DNA from: Chryseolinea serpens
Lineage (GTDB): Bacteria > Bacteroidota > Bacteroidia > Cytophagales > Cyclobacteriaceae
Reading direction: 5' to 3'
Length of the DNA: 64,000 nt
Assembly: GCF_900129725.1 (NCBI RefSeq)
Contig: NZ_FQWQ01000002.1
Span: 186,001 to 250,000, forward strand
Below the pieces are notes generated by a model. It worked only from the letters and a program-made list of their open reading frames with translations. It was not told where the DNA came from and made no database searches. How positions within the stretch are numbered: the stretch's first letter is position 1; each line of letters begins with the position of its first letter. Of the stretch, positions 61,773 through 64,000 are shown piece after piece. The translations under genes were made by a program, and so were the position numbers.

Positions 61773-62594
61773 CTACTTTGTTTTTATGTATATTTTTTGC
61801 TTCCGGTCGGTCTCTTCAAATTGATCTTTCTTGTTTGAAAAAAGGAGAGACTCTTTATCGCCCAATCCCAGGAATCCGAACGGACAGAGGCTGTCATAAA
61901 AAAGTTCGAGCACCCGGTCTTGGAGGCGTTGATTAAAATACATCAGCACGTTCCGGCAGAGGATAAGGTGAAATTCATTGAAAGATTTGTCCATCGCCAG
62001 GTTATGCGACGAGAACACCACATTCTGTTTGAGCGATGCATCAAAAAGGGCCGAATCGTATTTCGCCCGGTAGTATTCCGAAAACTCGCGCTTCCCTCCC
62101 GCAAGCTGGTAGTTGCTGGTGTAGATCTTCATCGCACTGAGTGCATACACGCCCTGCTTCGCCGACTCGAGCGATGCCGGGTTGATGTCGGTTGCATAGA
62201 TGATCGATCGTTCCAGGAGCCCTTCTTCTTTCAACAGGATGGCGATGGAATAGACTTCCTCGCCCGTGGCACAACCCGCAATCCAGACTCTTATAAAAGG
62301 ATACGTGGCTAGTCGCTTGATCACTTTCTCGCGTATGCTTTTGTAAAACAACGGGTCGCGGAACATCTCAGTGACCGTCACGGAGAGCTCCTTCACAAAT
62401 TCCTCGAAGACCGCTTCCTCCCGCAACAGGATCTTCCCCAAGGTATTGATGTCCTCGATCTTCCGGCCCGTCATAAAATGAAAGATCCTTCGCTTCACGG
62501 TAGACTCCGCATAGTCCGTGAAGTCATACCCGTACACAAACCGTATGGCCTCCAAAAACTCGTTGTATTCTTTCGCGTCGATCACGTTTTCCAT
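61773..62594 (-). CDS. CheR-type protein methyltransferase
   Basis: The 273-residue protein has the CheR N-terminal helical domain (about 5-70; RRIFHFM) and the SAM-binding domain (about 80-270) with WIAGCATGEEVYSIAILL, YATDINPASLESAKQGVY and LILCRNVLMYFN. CheR methylates glutamates on chemoreceptors using S-adenosylmethionine (known), but no receptor, CheB or CheW gene is nearby. In Bacteroidota, CheR-type enzymes also occur beside hybrid kinases, so the target may be the hybrid kinase upstream (inference). ATG 62594 is 11 bp after the preceding stop; longer frames would start inside that gene. Confidence 0.93.
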   Translation of the reverse strand: MENVIDAKEYNEFLEAIRFVYGYDFTDYAESTVKRRIFHFMTGRKIEDINTLGKILLREEAVFEEFVKELSVTVTEMFRDPLFYKSIREKVIKRLATYPFIRVWIAGCATGEEVYSIAILLKEEGLLERSIIYATDINPASLESAKQGVYALSAMKIYTSNYQLAGGKREFSEYYRAKYDSALFDASLKQNVVFSSHNLAMDKSFNEFHLILCRNVLMYFNQRLQDRVLELFYDSLCPFGFLGLGDKESLLFSNKKDQFEETDRKQKIYIKTK

Positions 62595-62605
62595 TTTCCG
62601 GAGAT

Positions 62606-64000
62606 TTAACGGTACAGCCAAACGCGCATCAGGGAGAGGAGTTGCCCGATGTTCACCGGCTTCGAAATGTAGTCCGACATGCCGACGGCCAGGCACTTTT
62701 CTTTATCTCCCTTCATGGCCTTAGCGGTCAACGCGATGATGGGGAGTTTGTCGAATTTGGGGATCTTCCGGATCGCTGCCGTGGCCTCGTAGCCGTCCAT
62801 TTCGGGCATCATGATGTCCATGAGCACCAGGTCAAAAGAACCATTGCTGGAGAGCATCTCCACGGCAACCCTCCCGTTTTCCGCCGTCGTGCAAAGCAAG
62901 CCTTCTTCCTCCAGGGCGTTGGTCAGCGAGTAGATGTTCCGGATGTCGTCGTCTACCAGGAGGATCCTTTTATTTTTTAAGACCTCGTCCGACTTGTGCA
63001 GTTTCCGGATGATCGTTTGTTTTTCCTTGGGCAACCTGGACTCTACCCGGTGCAGGAACAGGATGGTCTCGTCCAGCAACCGTTCCTTCGAGTCGGCGGT
63101 TTTGAGCACGACCGTATTGGCCAGCCGGTCAAGCCGGGCACTTTCTTCTTTTTTCAAATCCCGCCCGGTGTAGACCACCACGGGGATCTTGTTCAGGTTG
63201 TCGTTTCCCTTGATCTTTTCCAGCAATTCAAAACCCGACATGTCGGGCAGCCCCAGGTCGACGATGACGCAGTCGAACGCTTCCTCCTCCATCATTTTGT
63301 AAGCCTTTGCACCTTCGTAGGCCGAGAAGCAGGTCACATCGCCATTCCCGATCAGCTCGCGGATCGCATTGTTGTGTTGCTCGTTATCTTCGATGATCAA
63401 CAGTTTCTTCGTCTTTTTCCCGGCAAAGTTCTCGATCCGGTCAAACGCCTTCCGAAGTTCCTGGGGGGTCACCGGTTTTTTGATGTAGTCGAACGCACCA
63501 AGCTCCAGTCCTTCTTTTTTCTTGTCGTGTGCCGAGATGATCTGTATGGGGATGTGGCGGAGATCGGGGTCGTTCTTGATGAGTTTCAGCACCTCGTCGC
63601 CATCCATGACCGGCAGCTTCATGTCGAGCAGGATGGCATCGGGTTTGAAATGTCGCGCATAGCTGATGCCCGTGTTCCCTTGCCGGGCGATGATGCCTTT
63701 GTATTTCCGTTCGCGGACAAAATCAAGCAGCACGTTTGCAAACGGCGCTTCATCTTCGATGATGAGAATAACCTTGTCGTTTTCGCGGATGTGATTGCGG
63801 TCATCCGTGGCCTGCGTGTCGTCCAGTGGCATTTCCTCCGGCTTCACCGCTTTCTCGATCCTGGGCGATCGTTTCTCCTTTATCTCGATCTGTTTGTTGT
63901 CCGACACGATCAGCGCCGGATCGAACTGCAAAGGCAAATACATGGTGAAGGTGCTCCCCCTACCCTCTTCGCTCTCCAGCTGGATCTTTCCACCCAGCAC
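62606..64000 (-). CDS. Multi-receiver hybrid histidine kinase, 5' end outside window
   Basis: The visible 464 residues are the C-terminal part; the frame is open to base 64000. It begins in a HATPase end (LGGKIQLESEEGRGSTFTMYLPL), then three receivers: one with Asp in AILLDMKLPVMDG, a second with VIVDLGLPDMSG, a third with LVLMDIMMPEMDG and SDYISKPVN. In the second receiver the usual Lys-Pro is replaced (VLKTAD), so its switching may differ. No Hpt domain is visible. The multi-receiver kinase with a CheR-type enzyme and two receiver-kinases downstream forms a phosphorelay-like operon. The input domain lies beyond the window. Confidence 0.92.
   Translation of the reverse strand: MLGGKIQLESEEGRGSTFTMYLPLQFDPALIVSDNKQIEIKEKRSPRIEKAVKPEEMPLDDTQATDDRNHIRENDKVILIIEDEAPFANVLLDFVRERKYKGIIARQGNTGISYARHFKPDAILLDMKLPVMDGDEVLKLIKNDPDLRHIPIQIISAHDKKKEGLELGAFDYIKKPVTPQELRKAFDRIENFAGKKTKKLLIIEDNEQHNNAIRELIGNGDVTCFSAYEGAKAYKMMEEEAFDCVIVDLGLPDMSGFELLEKIKGNDNLNKIPVVVYTGRDLKKEESARLDRLANTVVLKTADSKERLLDETILFLHRVESRLPKEKQTIIRKLHKSDEVLKNKRILLVDDDIRNIYSLTNALEEEGLLCTTAENGRVAVEMLSSNGSFDLVLMDIMMPEMDGYEATAAIRKIPKFDKLPIIALTAKAMKGDKEKCLAVGMSDYISKPVNIGQLLSLMRVWLYR

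Overview
The window looks like a chromosomal stretch of a Bacteroidota bacterium, most likely order Cytophagales (inference; no 16S or marker phylogeny is present). The grounds are a SusC/SusD pair, a one-protein hybrid two-component regulator, several sensors with beta-propeller (Reg_prop) plus Y_Y_Y ectodomains, many lipoprotein and Sec signals, and promoter elements of the Bacteroidota type (TAnnTTTG). No tRNA, rRNA, CRISPR array, transposase or phage gene was seen.

Layout. 1-9406 (+): four tightly packed genes for exported proteins of unknown role: an outer-membrane barrel (cut by the window edge), an 1839-residue secreted protein, a small secreted protein and a fibronectin-III protein. 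9518-13214 (+): a propeller-type histidine kinase and its LuxR-type response regulator. 13610-25137 (-): a polysaccharide utilization locus (GH31 with a PA14-like insert, SusC, SusD, surface glycan-binding lipoprotein, BACON-GH5), preceded by its probable hybrid sensor/AraC regulator (25740-29888, -) and by a third propeller sensor kinase (30254-33667, -). The GH5/GH31 set resembles xyloglucan loci. 33914-36850: a beta-lactamase-family hydrolase and a sorbosone-dehydrogenase-like lipoprotein.

37129-52261 is a low-oxygen / nitrogen-oxide island: RIC (ScdA/YtfE) iron-sulfur repair protein, B12-dependent ribonucleotide reductase, Crp/Fnr regulator, a cysteine-rich orphan protein with a nitronate-monooxygenase-like motif, group III truncated haemoglobin, FAS1 lipoprotein, a complete clade II nitrous oxide reductase operon (cytochrome c, nosZ, membrane protein, nosL, nosD, nosF, nosY), and two polytopic membrane proteins. 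Fnr-type boxes (TGAY-N4-RTCA) occur upstream of at least four transcription units here, three of them at 52-60 bp from the start codon, which suggests one regulon. No nitrite or nitric oxide reductase is in the window.

52497-59217: a secreted glycosidase-like protein, a small secreted protein, a FucP-type sugar transporter and a divergent secreted (alpha/alpha)6 glycosidase, with a perfect palindrome in their shared intergenic region. 59351-64000 (-): a signalling operon of a multi-receiver hybrid kinase (cut by the window edge), a CheR-type methyltransferase and two paralogous receiver-kinases. Intergenic regions carry several families of short palindromic or tandem repeats.
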